Assembly: GCA_016649455.1 (NCBI GenBank) | Contig: JAENXO010000125.1 | Location: 1 to 7,326 of the forward strand | Direction: 5' to 3' | Length of the DNA: 7,326 nt | DNA from: Gemmatimonadota bacterium | GTDB taxonomy: Bacteria; Gemmatimonadota; Gemmatimonadetes; Palauibacterales; Palauibacteraceae | In this document: in pieces, positions 1 to 6,187 of the stretch | How positions within the stretch are numbered: position 1 is the stretch's first letter | Layout: the number at the start of each line of letters is the position of its first letter | Notes under the pieces: model-generated | What the model was told of the DNA's origin: nothing | The model's database searches: none | The model's input: only the letters and a program-made list of their open reading frames with translations | Program-made: the position numbers and the translations under genes

Positions 1-618
1 GAATACCGATGCGTCAGTCGGCGCGACCTTCAGCGCCTTCGCCACGGCCTCCCGCATCGACTTGGAAACTCCGAGGATCTGGGAAGCGCCGCGTTCGACG
101 AGCACTCCCTTGCGCTCCGTCGGGGTCGAGATCTTTCGAGTCCGCAGGAGCGTGAACGCCGCACGGCCGACAAGAACGAGCAGCTGCGTGGCGGTGAACG
201 GCTTCGGAAGATAGTCCCACGCGCCGGCCTGCATCGCTCGGACGCTGCTTTCGGGAGTCGCATGGCCGGTCATGACGATGGCCAGCGTGTCGGGATTCCG
301 TTTGCGAACCTCGGCGAGTATGTCGAGACCGTGCACGTTCGGCATGTTCTGATCGATCAGGACGATGTCGAACTCCTGAGATCGTACCCGCCGAAGCGCC
401 TCTTCCGCCCGGCGCTCGAGCTGCACATCGTACCCCTCCGCCGACAGCACCGTCTCACAACTCTCGAGGATGCTGGGCTCATCGTCTACGACGAACAGTC
501 GGATCGTCCGGAGAATCTCGGGGTCGAGAGCCAGGGGGTTTCCGTCAGGATCCCCGGCGCCGTCTGCCGCCTGCGCTTCCTCGAGAATCTCCTGTTCCAG
601 CTCGTGCATCTCGCTCAC
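1..618 (-). CDS. NtrC-family sigma-54-dependent response regulator, N-terminal part (runs off window)
   Basis: The visible 206 residues hold a ~38-residue Glu/Ala/Asp-rich N-terminal extension, then a CheY-like receiver (about 39-155). Receiver residues are complete: acidic pair D45/D46 in VVDDE, phospho-acceptor D89 in VLIDQNMP, T117 in VMTGHA and K139 in LPKPF. After a linker (about 156-178), the segment from residue 180 (ILGVSKSMREAVAKALKVAP, then TDASV) matches the start of the sigma-54-interacting AAA+ domain of NtrC-type activators. The window ends before the Walker A motif, so ATPase and DNA-binding parts are not visible. By family, phosphorylation from a histidine kinase would drive oligomerisation and activation of RNA polymerase-sigma-54. 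The GTG at 616-618 is chosen because GGGAG lies 12 nt upstream, a slightly long spacing. An in-frame ATG at 607-609 is the alternative. An in-frame TGA at 643-645 bounds the frame. No kinase gene is visible here, and the target genes are unknown. Confidence 0.9.
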   Translation of the reverse strand, partial: MSEMHELEQEILEEAQAADGAGDPDGNPLALDPEILRTIRLFVVDDEPSILESCETVLSAEGYDVQLERRAEEALRRVRSQEFDIVLIDQNMPNVHGLDILAEVRKRNPDTLAIVMTGHATPESSVRAMQAGAWDYLPKPFTATQLLVLVGRAAFTLLRTRKISTPTERKGVLVERGASQILGVSKSMREAVAKALKVAPTDASVF

Positions 619-1073
619 TTCGCCCGCTGTCTCCCAGACGCGTCATGGACGCGTCTCCGAGGTCGTACTGGTCCCCGTGCTCATGCGCGGGGCGTCACCG
701 CGGGATTGGGCAATTCCCGGACCGGTGTGGCAGGCGAGCGGCAGTTTCAGTCAAACGGGTGTGGGAGGTCTGCCACGCATCCACCGACCGTCGAAACTCT
801 CAGGCGTGCGTCCGGCGGACACCGGATCGGGATCGTGTGTGTACGCAGAAGTCCGGGATATTCACCCGCGCAGTGTCGCCTCAGGATGCTTCCCTGCCGG
901 TCGAACGAACGGAGGTGTCGACCAGCGCAGCATTGTTTGCCGCAGGTGGCTGTCAGGCCCAGGGACGGGGTCTCGACCGAATCGGAATCCAGTCGCGCGA
1001 TATTGGTAAGTTTTGCAGGGCGCAGGGGGGTCGTGCAGGACGCACGGCGGGGTCGGGTGGGGCCTCGCTCAGT
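619..1073. other. Non-coding interval between wecB and the response-regulator gene
   Basis: About 455 bases without a convincing gene. Both flanking genes read on the minus strand, so this should hold the end of the wecB transcript and the promoter of the regulator. Apart from the palindrome at 636-656, I see a short imperfect stem at 701-719 (CGGGA...TCCCG) and a widely spaced inverted pair GTGGCAG (727-733) / CTGCCAC (770-776). No T-tract terminator and no convincing sigma-70 or sigma-54 promoter was found on the minus strand. Long open frames here are a product of high GC and lack homology. Confidence 0.6.
636..656. promoter_or_regulatory. Perfect 21-bp inverted repeat immediately upstream of the response-regulator start
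   Basis: Two 9-bp arms, AGACGCGTC and GACGCGTCT, flank the 3-bp spacer ATG. Each arm itself contains the 8-bp palindrome GACGCGTC, so the site also reads as two dyads 11 bp apart, about one helical turn. It lies 18 bp upstream of the GTG at 618 and directly abuts the GGGAG Shine-Dalgarno candidate (631-635). It could be a protein-binding operator, possibly for autoregulation, or in RNA a 9-bp stem with a 3-nt loop that affects ribosome access. The symmetry is read directly; the function is inferred. Confidence 0.5.
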
Positions 1074-2183
1074 CTATTCCGGGGCAGAATCTCCTTTCCC
1101 ACCGAGATCCAGCGTGATCCTGGCGATTCGCTCAGCCGCGTGCCCGTCCCACAAGGGCGGACGAACCTCCGAGCGCTCTGACAGCAGCGCCTCACGGACG
1201 ACATCCAGCAGGCCGTGGGGGTCTCCGTCATACAGCTGGTTCGTGCCGTGTGTCAGCGTCACCGGACGCTCCGTGTTCGGACGGACCGTGATGCACGGTA
1301 CTCCGAGCACGGTCGTTTCCTCCTGGATCCCGCCCGAGTCCGTGATTACTCCCGCCGCGTCCTGCATCAGGCCCAGGAAATCCAGGTAGCGAAGTGGCGG
1401 GAGGACGACGAGGGGCCCCAACAGGGACTCGATTCCGAGCTCACGGACTCTGGCCGAGGTCCGCGGGTGGAGGGGAATTACGACCGGAAGTTCCGTCCCC
1501 ATTACGACTTCCCCGAGTGCGGCGAGCATCGCCGCGAGGCGCTCCGGTTCGTCCACGTTCGACGGGCGGTGCAGCGTGACAAGGAGGTAGCCCTTCGGCG
1601 GCAGCCCCATGCCCTCGGCTACGCCGAGCGCCGCCGCTGCTGCCCGGTGCCGCTCCAGCGTGTCGATCATCACGTTGCCGACGAAATGAACCCGCTCAGC
1701 GGGAACGCCCTCACGAGCCAGATTCTCGTCTGCCGACGATTCGGTGGTGAACAGGGCGTCGCTCAACCGATCCGTAACAACGCGGTTGATTTCCTCGGGC
1801 ATCGTCCAGTCGCCGCTGCGCAGTCCGGCCTCTACGTGGGCCACGCGAATCCCCAGCTTCGCCGCAACGAGGGCTGCGGCCACTGTGGAGTTGACATCGC
1901 CCACGGTGAACACCCAGTCCGGCCGCTCGCGCTCGAGCACGGGCTCGAGTGCGATCATCACTCGTCCCGTCTGCACACCGTGTGAGCCCGAACCAACCCC
2001 CAGGTTGACATCCGGGCGTGGCAGACCAAGATCATCAAAAAAATAGTTCGAAAGTTCTTCGTCGTAGTGCTGCCCCGTATGGACGAGTACCTGCTCGACC
2101 TCCCCGGTCCGCTCGAATGCATGTATGACCGGGGCGATCTTCATGAAGTTGGGCCGAGCTCCGACGATATGGACGATCTTCAA
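1074..2183 (-). CDS. wecB: UDP-N-acetylglucosamine 2-epimerase, non-hydrolysing
   Basis: This cytoplasmic enzyme interconverts UDP-GlcNAc and UDP-ManNAc, a precursor of enterobacterial-common-antigen-type glycans, capsules and other surface polysaccharides. At 369 residues it is close to the usual family length and looks intact. Two Rossmann-like (GT-B fold) halves are recognisable. Family motifs: GARPNFMKIAP from residue 8, HTGQHYD at 35-41, GDVNST with D96, HVEAGLRSGD with E118, MPEEINR with E131, TLHRPSNVD with H205, PLHPRT with H239, TDSGGIQEET at 281-290 and RPNTERP at 301-307. D96, E118 and E131 line up with the catalytic acids of the E. coli enzyme. The start is TTG (2181-2183), because MKIVHIVGARPN begins exactly there and GGAG lies 7 nt upstream. 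The gene begins 21 nt after glmS ends, so co-transcription is likely. Hydrolysing NeuC/SiaA-type epimerases are a less likely alternative. Confidence 0.95.
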   Translation of the reverse strand: MKIVHIVGARPNFMKIAPVIHAFERTGEVEQVLVHTGQHYDEELSNYFFDDLGLPRPDVNLGVGSGSHGVQTGRVMIALEPVLERERPDWVFTVGDVNSTVAAALVAAKLGIRVAHVEAGLRSGDWTMPEEINRVVTDRLSDALFTTESSADENLAREGVPAERVHFVGNVMIDTLERHRAAAAALGVAEGMGLPPKGYLLVTLHRPSNVDEPERLAAMLAALGEVVMGTELPVVIPLHPRTSARVRELGIESLLGPLVVLPPLRYLDFLGLMQDAAGVITDSGGIQEETTVLGVPCITVRPNTERPVTLTHGTNQLYDGDPHGLLDVVREALLSERSEVRPPLWDGHAAERIARITLDLGGKGDSAPE

Positions 2184-2190
2184 GCTCTCA

Positions 2191-2194
2191 CTCC
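2191..2194 (-). promoter_or_regulatory. Ribosome binding site supporting the TTG start of wecB
   Basis: On the minus strand GGAG sits 7 nt before TTG, in the 21-nt gap after the glmS stop. It overlaps a stray ATG-GAG-TGA mini-frame that stops at once and cannot be the start. The spacing together with the conserved N-terminus supports TTG as initiator. Confidence 0.6.
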
Positions 2195-2204
2195 ATCGTT
2201 CGAC

Positions 2205-4034
2205 CTATTCAACTGTTACGCTCTTGGCCAGGTTGCGTGGCTTGTCGACATCGCATTCCCGCAGGACTCCAATGTGGTAGGCCAGAAGCTGCAGCGGAAT
2301 ACTGGTCAGAATCGGCAGCAGACCGTCCTTCGTGTGCGGCACGAAGAGCACCTCGTCGGCCAGTTCCGCCACGCCGTTCGGGTGGGTCGTGACCGCGATC
2401 AACCGACCTCCGCGAGCTTTCACTTCCTGCATGTTCGACTTGACCTTCGCGTAGGTCGCGTCGCGAGGCGCGACGACGACCACCGGCATGTTCTCGTCGA
2501 TCAACGCGATCGGCCCGTGCTTCATCTCGGCCGCCGAGAACCCCTCGGCGTGCACGTAGCTGATCTCCTTGAGCTTCAACGCCCCTTCGAGGGCGACCGG
2601 GTAGCTATATCCTCGCCCGAGGTAGAGGAAGTTGTCATGCGAGAGCAGCCGCTGGGCCAGAGCCTCGATCTCCTCGGCCTGCTCCAGCACCTCCTCTACC
2701 TGGCGGGGCAGCGCCTGGAGGGCGTCGATCCAGCCGCAAACCTCCTGCTCGGACAGCACCCCCCGCTTGTCGGCCATGCACAGCGCGAACAGCGCCATCG
2801 CCGTGACCTGCGAGGTGAACGCCTTGGTGGATGCGACGCCGATCTCGGGACCGCAATGCAAATATACGCCGGCATCCGTAAGTCGGGCGACGGAGCTGCC
2901 GACCGTGTTCACAATGCCCAGCGTCGTGCAACCGCGCTCCCTGGCCAGTTCGATCGCGGCAAGCGTATCCGCGGTCTCGCCAGACTGCGAGACTCCGATC
3001 ACCAGTGTTCCCTCTTCGAGGACTGGATTCCGGTACCGCCACTCGGAAGCGTATTCGACCGTGGCGGGAACCCGACACAGCTCCTCGAGCAGGTTGGCGC
3101 CAATCGCGGCCGCGTGCCATGACGTTCCGCAGGCAGTGAAGATGACCCGTTTCGCGTCCCGCAGGGCGGGGGCCACATCGCGGAGGCCGCCGAGCCGCAC
3201 GCCGGTGGAGCCAGGCAGGATTCTGCCCCGCATCGTCTGGGCAATCGTCTCGGGCTGTTCGTAGATCTCCTTCAGCATGAAGTGGGAGTATCCACCTCGC
3301 TCCGCTTCCTGGAGATCCCACTCGATTTCCTGGATCGGCTTGTCGACCTTGGTAAGGGCTTCCATGCACACGATGTCGCAGCCGGTGGCGTCGAACACGG
3401 CCATCTCGCCGTCGTCCAGGTACAGAACGCGGCGGGTGTAGGGGAGGATCGCCGATGCGTCCGAAGCCGCGTAGATCGCTCCCCGACCGAGACCGATCAT
3501 CAGGGGAGAACCCCGGCGGGCGCAGACGATCCGACCCGGCTCGTTCGCCGAAATGACGGCGATCCCGAATGTGCCTTCGACCAGGCGCAGGGCTCGCGCG
3601 ACGGCAAGCTGAAGCGGCGGCACCTTCTGCTCCGAGATCAGGTGCGCCAGGACCTCCGAGTCCGTATCAGATCGGAACTGGTGTCCGCGGCGAATGAGCT
3701 GCTCGCGCAACAGATCGGCGTTCTCGATGATTCCGTTGTGCACGACGGCGATCTCGCCCGCCGTATCTATGTGCGGATGGGCGTTCGCCTCGGTCGGTGG
3801 ACCGTGCGTCGCCCAACGGGTATGCGCGATCCCCGCCGATCCGGCCACCGGGTTCTCCGCCACGACGCGGTTCAGTCCCTCGATCCGGCCGGCGACGCGC
3901 CTGAGCTCGAGTCCCTGTCCATTCTGAATGGCCAGGCCGGCCGAGTCGTAGCCCCGGTACTCGAGTCTTTCGAGCCCGGCGAGGAGAATCGGAGCTGCCT
4001 CTCCCGATCCGACGTATGCGACGATTCCACACAT
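2205..4034 (-). CDS. glmS: Glutamine--fructose-6-phosphate aminotransferase (isomerizing)
   Basis: GlmS makes glucosamine-6-phosphate from fructose-6-phosphate and glutamine, the first committed step towards UDP-GlcNAc for peptidoglycan, LPS and surface glycans. The protein is 609 residues, the same length as E. coli GlmS. The N-terminal Ntn glutaminase starts MCGIVAYVG, giving the Cys nucleophile after Met removal. It has LEYRGYDSAG (24-33), HTRWATHG (71-78), HNGIIEN (99-105) and SDTDSEV (122-128). The isomerase half has two SIS domains. The first has TACGTSWHAA (300-309), SQSGETADT (349-357) and ASTKAFTSQV (401-410). The second has YLGRGYSYPVALEGALKLKE (471-490), including K487 and E490, then H506 in EMKHGP. 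The C-terminal tail VDKPRNLAKSVTVE contains the expected K604. The ATG is set by the Cys2 requirement; GGGGGA lies 9 nt upstream. It appears to be the first gene of a glmS-wecB transcript. No missing key residue was seen. Confidence 0.98.
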   Translation of the reverse strand: MCGIVAYVGSGEAAPILLAGLERLEYRGYDSAGLAIQNGQGLELRRVAGRIEGLNRVVAENPVAGSAGIAHTRWATHGPPTEANAHPHIDTAGEIAVVHNGIIENADLLREQLIRRGHQFRSDTDSEVLAHLISEQKVPPLQLAVARALRLVEGTFGIAVISANEPGRIVCARRGSPLMIGLGRGAIYAASDASAILPYTRRVLYLDDGEMAVFDATGCDIVCMEALTKVDKPIQEIEWDLQEAERGGYSHFMLKEIYEQPETIAQTMRGRILPGSTGVRLGGLRDVAPALRDAKRVIFTACGTSWHAAAIGANLLEELCRVPATVEYASEWRYRNPVLEEGTLVIGVSQSGETADTLAAIELARERGCTTLGIVNTVGSSVARLTDAGVYLHCGPEIGVASTKAFTSQVTAMALFALCMADKRGVLSEQEVCGWIDALQALPRQVEEVLEQAEEIEALAQRLLSHDNFLYLGRGYSYPVALEGALKLKEISYVHAEGFSAAEMKHGPIALIDENMPVVVVAPRDATYAKVKSNMQEVKARGGRLIAVTTHPNGVAELADEVLFVPHTKDGLLPILTSIPLQLLAYHIGVLRECDVDKPRNLAKSVTVE

Positions 4035-4059
4035 TTGCTGGTATCCCCCGTAATTCCCT

Positions 4060-4086
4060 TTCGTGATCCGTCCAGGATGTCACGAA
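4060..4086 (-). promoter_or_regulatory. Hairpin in the presumed glmS 5' leader
   Basis: Arms TTCGTGA (4060-4066) and TCACGAA (4080-4086) are perfectly complementary. Inside them TCC pairs with GGA across a small bulge, leaving loop GTCCA. The element ends 26 nt upstream of the glmS ATG and 10 nt from its Shine-Dalgarno (4044-4049), so in mRNA it would sit just before the ribosome site. It may be a translational or processing control element, or a DNA operator. It does not obviously match the glmS ribozyme core. Confidence 0.4.
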
Positions 4087-4122
4087 GGTCAGGGTACAAG
4101 TCGCGGGCCAGTCATACGATTT

Positions 4123-4137
4123 CTTCCGGATCGGAAG
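4123..4137. promoter_or_regulatory. Perfect dyad upstream of glmS
   Basis: CTTCCG and CGGAAG arms surround the 3-bp centre GAT. The site lies about 90 bp upstream of the glmS start, where an operator would be expected. No flanking -35/-10 pair of good quality was found, so this is only a candidate site. Confidence 0.3.
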
Positions 4138-4298
4138 CTGGCACCAGTTCTTTTGTCGCGGACTTTCAGCATGTCTTCCGGTGAAGGAGTAGATCTTCGC
4201 TCTAGACGGCTGGCCTGGTCGGACCGGTCGGTGTTGCGCTCCCACCACAAGACCGGGGCCGGACAACTAGTGGCTACGCGTCTCATGCAACCAGAGCG

Positions 4299-4322
4299 GA
4301 TCCCGCACCGGAAACCGGGATC
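4299..4322. repeat. Inverted repeat in the glmS / toroid-gene divergent region
   Basis: GATCCCG (4299-4305) and CGGGATC (4316-4322) form 7-bp arms around a 10-nt loop. There is no T-tract on either side, so it is not a standard intrinsic terminator. It lies in the non-coding interval and may be an operator or chance symmetry. Confidence 0.3.
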
Positions 4323-4573
4323 TGGCCCAAAAGAGTCAGTCCGGCGAAATCTGGCTCAGGGAGTTGGCACTCCACCGATACCTCGGGTAACTTCAGCGCT
4401 GTCGCCGCGTATGTCGTTCATCGTGAGTGCTTCAGAACGGGCACGTGACTGGGCAACCAGGACGCCTCGGAATGGCACCTGTCCTGCAAATTGGGTCAGC
4501 GAGCTTTCTGGCAGTTGCCTTGCGGAGGCCCCGCGGAAGCGAGCCGAGCGAAACTGAGGCTGGAACCGAGAAC

Positions 4574-4888
4574 GTGACCGAAGGAGAACTGGTCGAGGAA
4601 TACATGTGGGACGGCGGCCTGGTTGACGGTCCGTTCTCTGGTGTTCATTTCGACGTCGCGTTCGGCGAATCAGCCGCACTCAGCAAGTGCCCGGTCCCTC
4701 AAGCGACAGCGCTCGATGAGAGACAGCCTGTGGATCAAAGACCCGGTCTACCAAAGGGAGGTAAGATCACCTGCGCTTCGACTGAGCGGATGGAGCAGGT
4801 CATGGGCAATCGTCCCAAGGTCGGTCTGGAGGAAGGCCACTCCCGATTCCGTGCCTGGCTTGACGGAACGGCAAAGGTCAAGACCTGA
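4574..4888 (+). pseudogene. Probable C-terminal remnant of an NAD-dependent sugar epimerase/dehydratase
   Basis: This frame ends in ERMEQVMGNRPKVGLEEG followed by HSRFRAWL (about residues 71-96 counted from the GTG at 4574). It resembles the conserved tail of SDR-type nucleotide-sugar epimerases such as UDP-glucuronate 4-epimerase, typically 'adt.ra...lGyrPrv.leeGl.rfv.Wy'. Upstream, FSGVHFDVAFGESAAL is in the place where such enzymes have 'yNvGsg.s..l', and TCAST precedes the tail where 'ATYADT' normally occurs. The N-terminal Rossmann GxxGxxG and the YxxxK catalytic motif are absent, and no earlier piece was found in other frames, so the gene would be dead. The frame closes with TGA at 4886-4888, one base before the next start codon, as in translationally coupled genes. 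The resemblance is from memory of the family and moderate at best. A small real gene of unknown function is the alternative; the upstream limit is arbitrary. Confidence 0.4.
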
Positions 4889-4889
4889 C

Positions 4890-6071
4890 ATGCCGCTTCG
4901 CACACTGCGGTCGCGCGTCGGGAGCGCGATCAGGTATCTCCGGCTCCCAACGGCCGCCAAGGATGAGTGCAGAACCGACCGTGGTCCCCTGCCCGCTACC
5001 GCTCCAGATACAGGTCAGGCTCTCAGTGCTTGTCTCGACTGGCTCTGCGCCGCCCAGGACTACTCCACCTCCGGAGATGGAGGGGTAAGTCGTCACTACA
5101 GCCTGTTGACGGGTTGGAGTTCGTCCTATCCCGAGACGACTGGCTACATCGTCCCCACGATCTTGGGTGCCGGAGACCGGTTCGCGGACTCGAACCTCAC
5201 GGCGCGTGGACGTCGAATGCTCGACTGGCTCGTTTCGATTCAGTTAGAGGACGGGGGCTTCCAGGGTGGGATGATCGACCAGACACCGGTGGTCCCAGTC
5301 ACTTTCAACACAGGACAGATCCTGATGGGGCTCGCCGACGGCGCGCGCCGCTTTGGAGAACCGTTCCGGAATCCGATGCGTGCCGCTGCGGACTGGCTGA
5401 CAAGGACCCAGGACCCTGACGGATGCTGGCGAAGCCACCCGACACCGTTTGCGGAACCGGGTGAGAAGGCATACGAGACGCACGTCGCCTGGGGTCTGAT
5501 GGAAGCCGTGCGAACGGAACACAGAGACGATTGGCAGGCCGCGGCGCTGCGAAACGTCGACTGGGCGCTGACACTCCAGTCGGAGAACGGGTGGTTCGCT
5601 CGGTGCTGCCTCAACGACCCGGACTACCCGCTGACCCATACGCTCGGATACGCGCTGCGGGGGATCGTCGAGGCTTGGCGTCTTTCGCGGGAACAACGGT
5701 ACCTCGAGGCAGCTGTGATTACCGCAGATGGCCTTCTTTCGGCCCAGCGTCCGGATGGCTCGCTGCCGGGACGACTCGGGCCTGACTGGGCACCGCGCGT
5801 CTCCTGGAGCTGTCTCACCGGAAACGCGCAGATAGCCGCTTGCTGGCTGATGCTATACGCCGATACGGGAAACAGGATGTACGCTGAATCCGCGCTGCTC
5901 ACTAACGCTTTTTTGCGCCGAACGATCTGCCTTGAGGGCCCGGACGAGTCACGTGGTGGCGTAAAGGGCTCGTACCCCGTGTGGGGCGACTACGGCCGGT
6001 TCCAGTATCTTAACTGGGCCGCGAAATTCGCGATTGACTCGTTCCTGCTTGAGATCGACGCCAACATCTGA
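4890..6071 (+). CDS. VpsJ-like alpha/alpha-toroid protein of polysaccharide loci (squalene-cyclase/prenyltransferase fold)
   Basis: The 393-residue product carries several QW-like repeats typical of the alpha/alpha toroid fold: IQLEDGGFQG (117-126), TQDPDGCW (173-180), LQSENGWF (229-236) and AQRPDGSLPG (285-294). An N-terminal counterpart lies near AAQDYSTSGDGG (54-65). Family-like blocks are WSSSYPETTGYIVPT (76-90), WSCLTGNAQIA (306-316) and GGVKGSYPVWGDYGR (356-370) followed by FQYLNWAAKF. Proteins of this type sit in exopolysaccharide clusters and are often named for VpsJ or misnamed delta-aminolevulinate dehydratase. Their reaction is not known to me; sugar-chain processing or lipid binding is speculation. 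The DxDD and DCTAE motifs of true squalene-hopene cyclases were not seen. No signal peptide or membrane helix is apparent. The ATG at 4890 is preferred because the 89 codons before it are Arg/Ser-rich and unlike the family. Its Shine-Dalgarno (AAAGG, 12 nt away) is weak, consistent with coupling to the relic frame that stops one base earlier. It is divergent from glmS. Confidence 0.8.
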   Translation: MPLRTLRSRVGSAIRYLRLPTAAKDECRTDRGPLPATAPDTGQALSACLDWLCAAQDYSTSGDGGVSRHYSLLTGWSSSYPETTGYIVPTILGAGDRFADSNLTARGRRMLDWLVSIQLEDGGFQGGMIDQTPVVPVTFNTGQILMGLADGARRFGEPFRNPMRAAADWLTRTQDPDGCWRSHPTPFAEPGEKAYETHVAWGLMEAVRTEHRDDWQAAALRNVDWALTLQSENGWFARCCLNDPDYPLTHTLGYALRGIVEAWRLSREQRYLEAAVITADGLLSAQRPDGSLPGRLGPDWAPRVSWSCLTGNAQIAACWLMLYADTGNRMYAESALLTNAFLRRTICLEGPDESRGGVKGSYPVWGDYGRFQYLNWAAKFAIDSFLLEIDANI

Positions 6072-6187
6072 TCAGACCAGCGGCGAGTATCCGAACGATC
6101 CACGCGTAGCCGATGTACGTGCGGGAGACAGGCGGCGGCGCAACAAACGAGCAGCGTTATCGCTGGGGACCAAACAGTACCGCCTAT
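6072..6187. other. Tail-to-tail spacer with weak bidirectional hairpin
   Basis: The spacer separates convergent genes. It contains a 5-bp stem CAGCG/CGCTG with loop TTAT (6152-6165), inside an outer AGGCGG (6130-6135) / CCGCCT (6180-6185) pair. On the minus strand the inner stem is followed by CTCGTTTGTT, which is somewhat T-rich, so it could end the acyltransferase transcript. It falls short of a textbook intrinsic terminator, especially for the plus-strand gene. Confidence 0.3.

Larger units (their letters stand above)
4035..4573. other. Non-coding interval upstream of glmS
   Basis: About 540 bases in which I could not recognise any protein in six frames. Open frames crossing it are Arg/Ser-rich and lack homology, as expected for out-of-frame reading of GC-rich DNA. 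It should hold the glmS promoter on the minus strand and perhaps a plus-strand promoter for the toroid gene. Besides the three inverted repeats listed separately, the 8-bp palindrome GACCGGTC occurs at 4222-4229. Together with the epimerase remnant next to it, the stretch looks like degraded former coding DNA, which is inference. Confidence 0.5.

Noticed and set aside
728..743. Sigma-54-like site TGGCAGG-N4-CGGCA on the plus strand
   Set aside because: The GG and GC doublets have the right spacing, but the -12 element is poor and there is no plus-strand gene downstream for over 3 kb.
262..1389. Long plus-strand open frame (375 codons)
   Set aside because: It lies opposite the response regulator, the spacer and wecB. 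The translation is Arg/Ser-rich with no recognisable domain, so it is a high-GC shadow.
2067..3122. Plus-strand open frame of 351 codons
   Set aside because: It is antisense to a complete, well-conserved glmS and has low-quality, Arg/Asp/Gln-rich composition.
3282..4184. Plus-strand open frame of 300 codons
   Set aside because: It is antisense to the glutaminase half of glmS, with no domain similarity.
4035..4200. Possible glmS ribozyme in the glmS leader
   Set aside because: The conserved cleavage-site and core segments could not be recognised; only simple hairpins were seen.
4089..4286. 65-codon minus-strand frame upstream of glmS
   Set aside because: It has no recognisable domain, biased composition, and no good ribosome site.
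4623..4889. N-terminal extension of the toroid protein by 89 codons
   Set aside because: The extension is Ser/Arg-rich and unlike the family, and overlaps the better-looking epimerase-relic frame. The ATG at 4890 gives a family-like protein.
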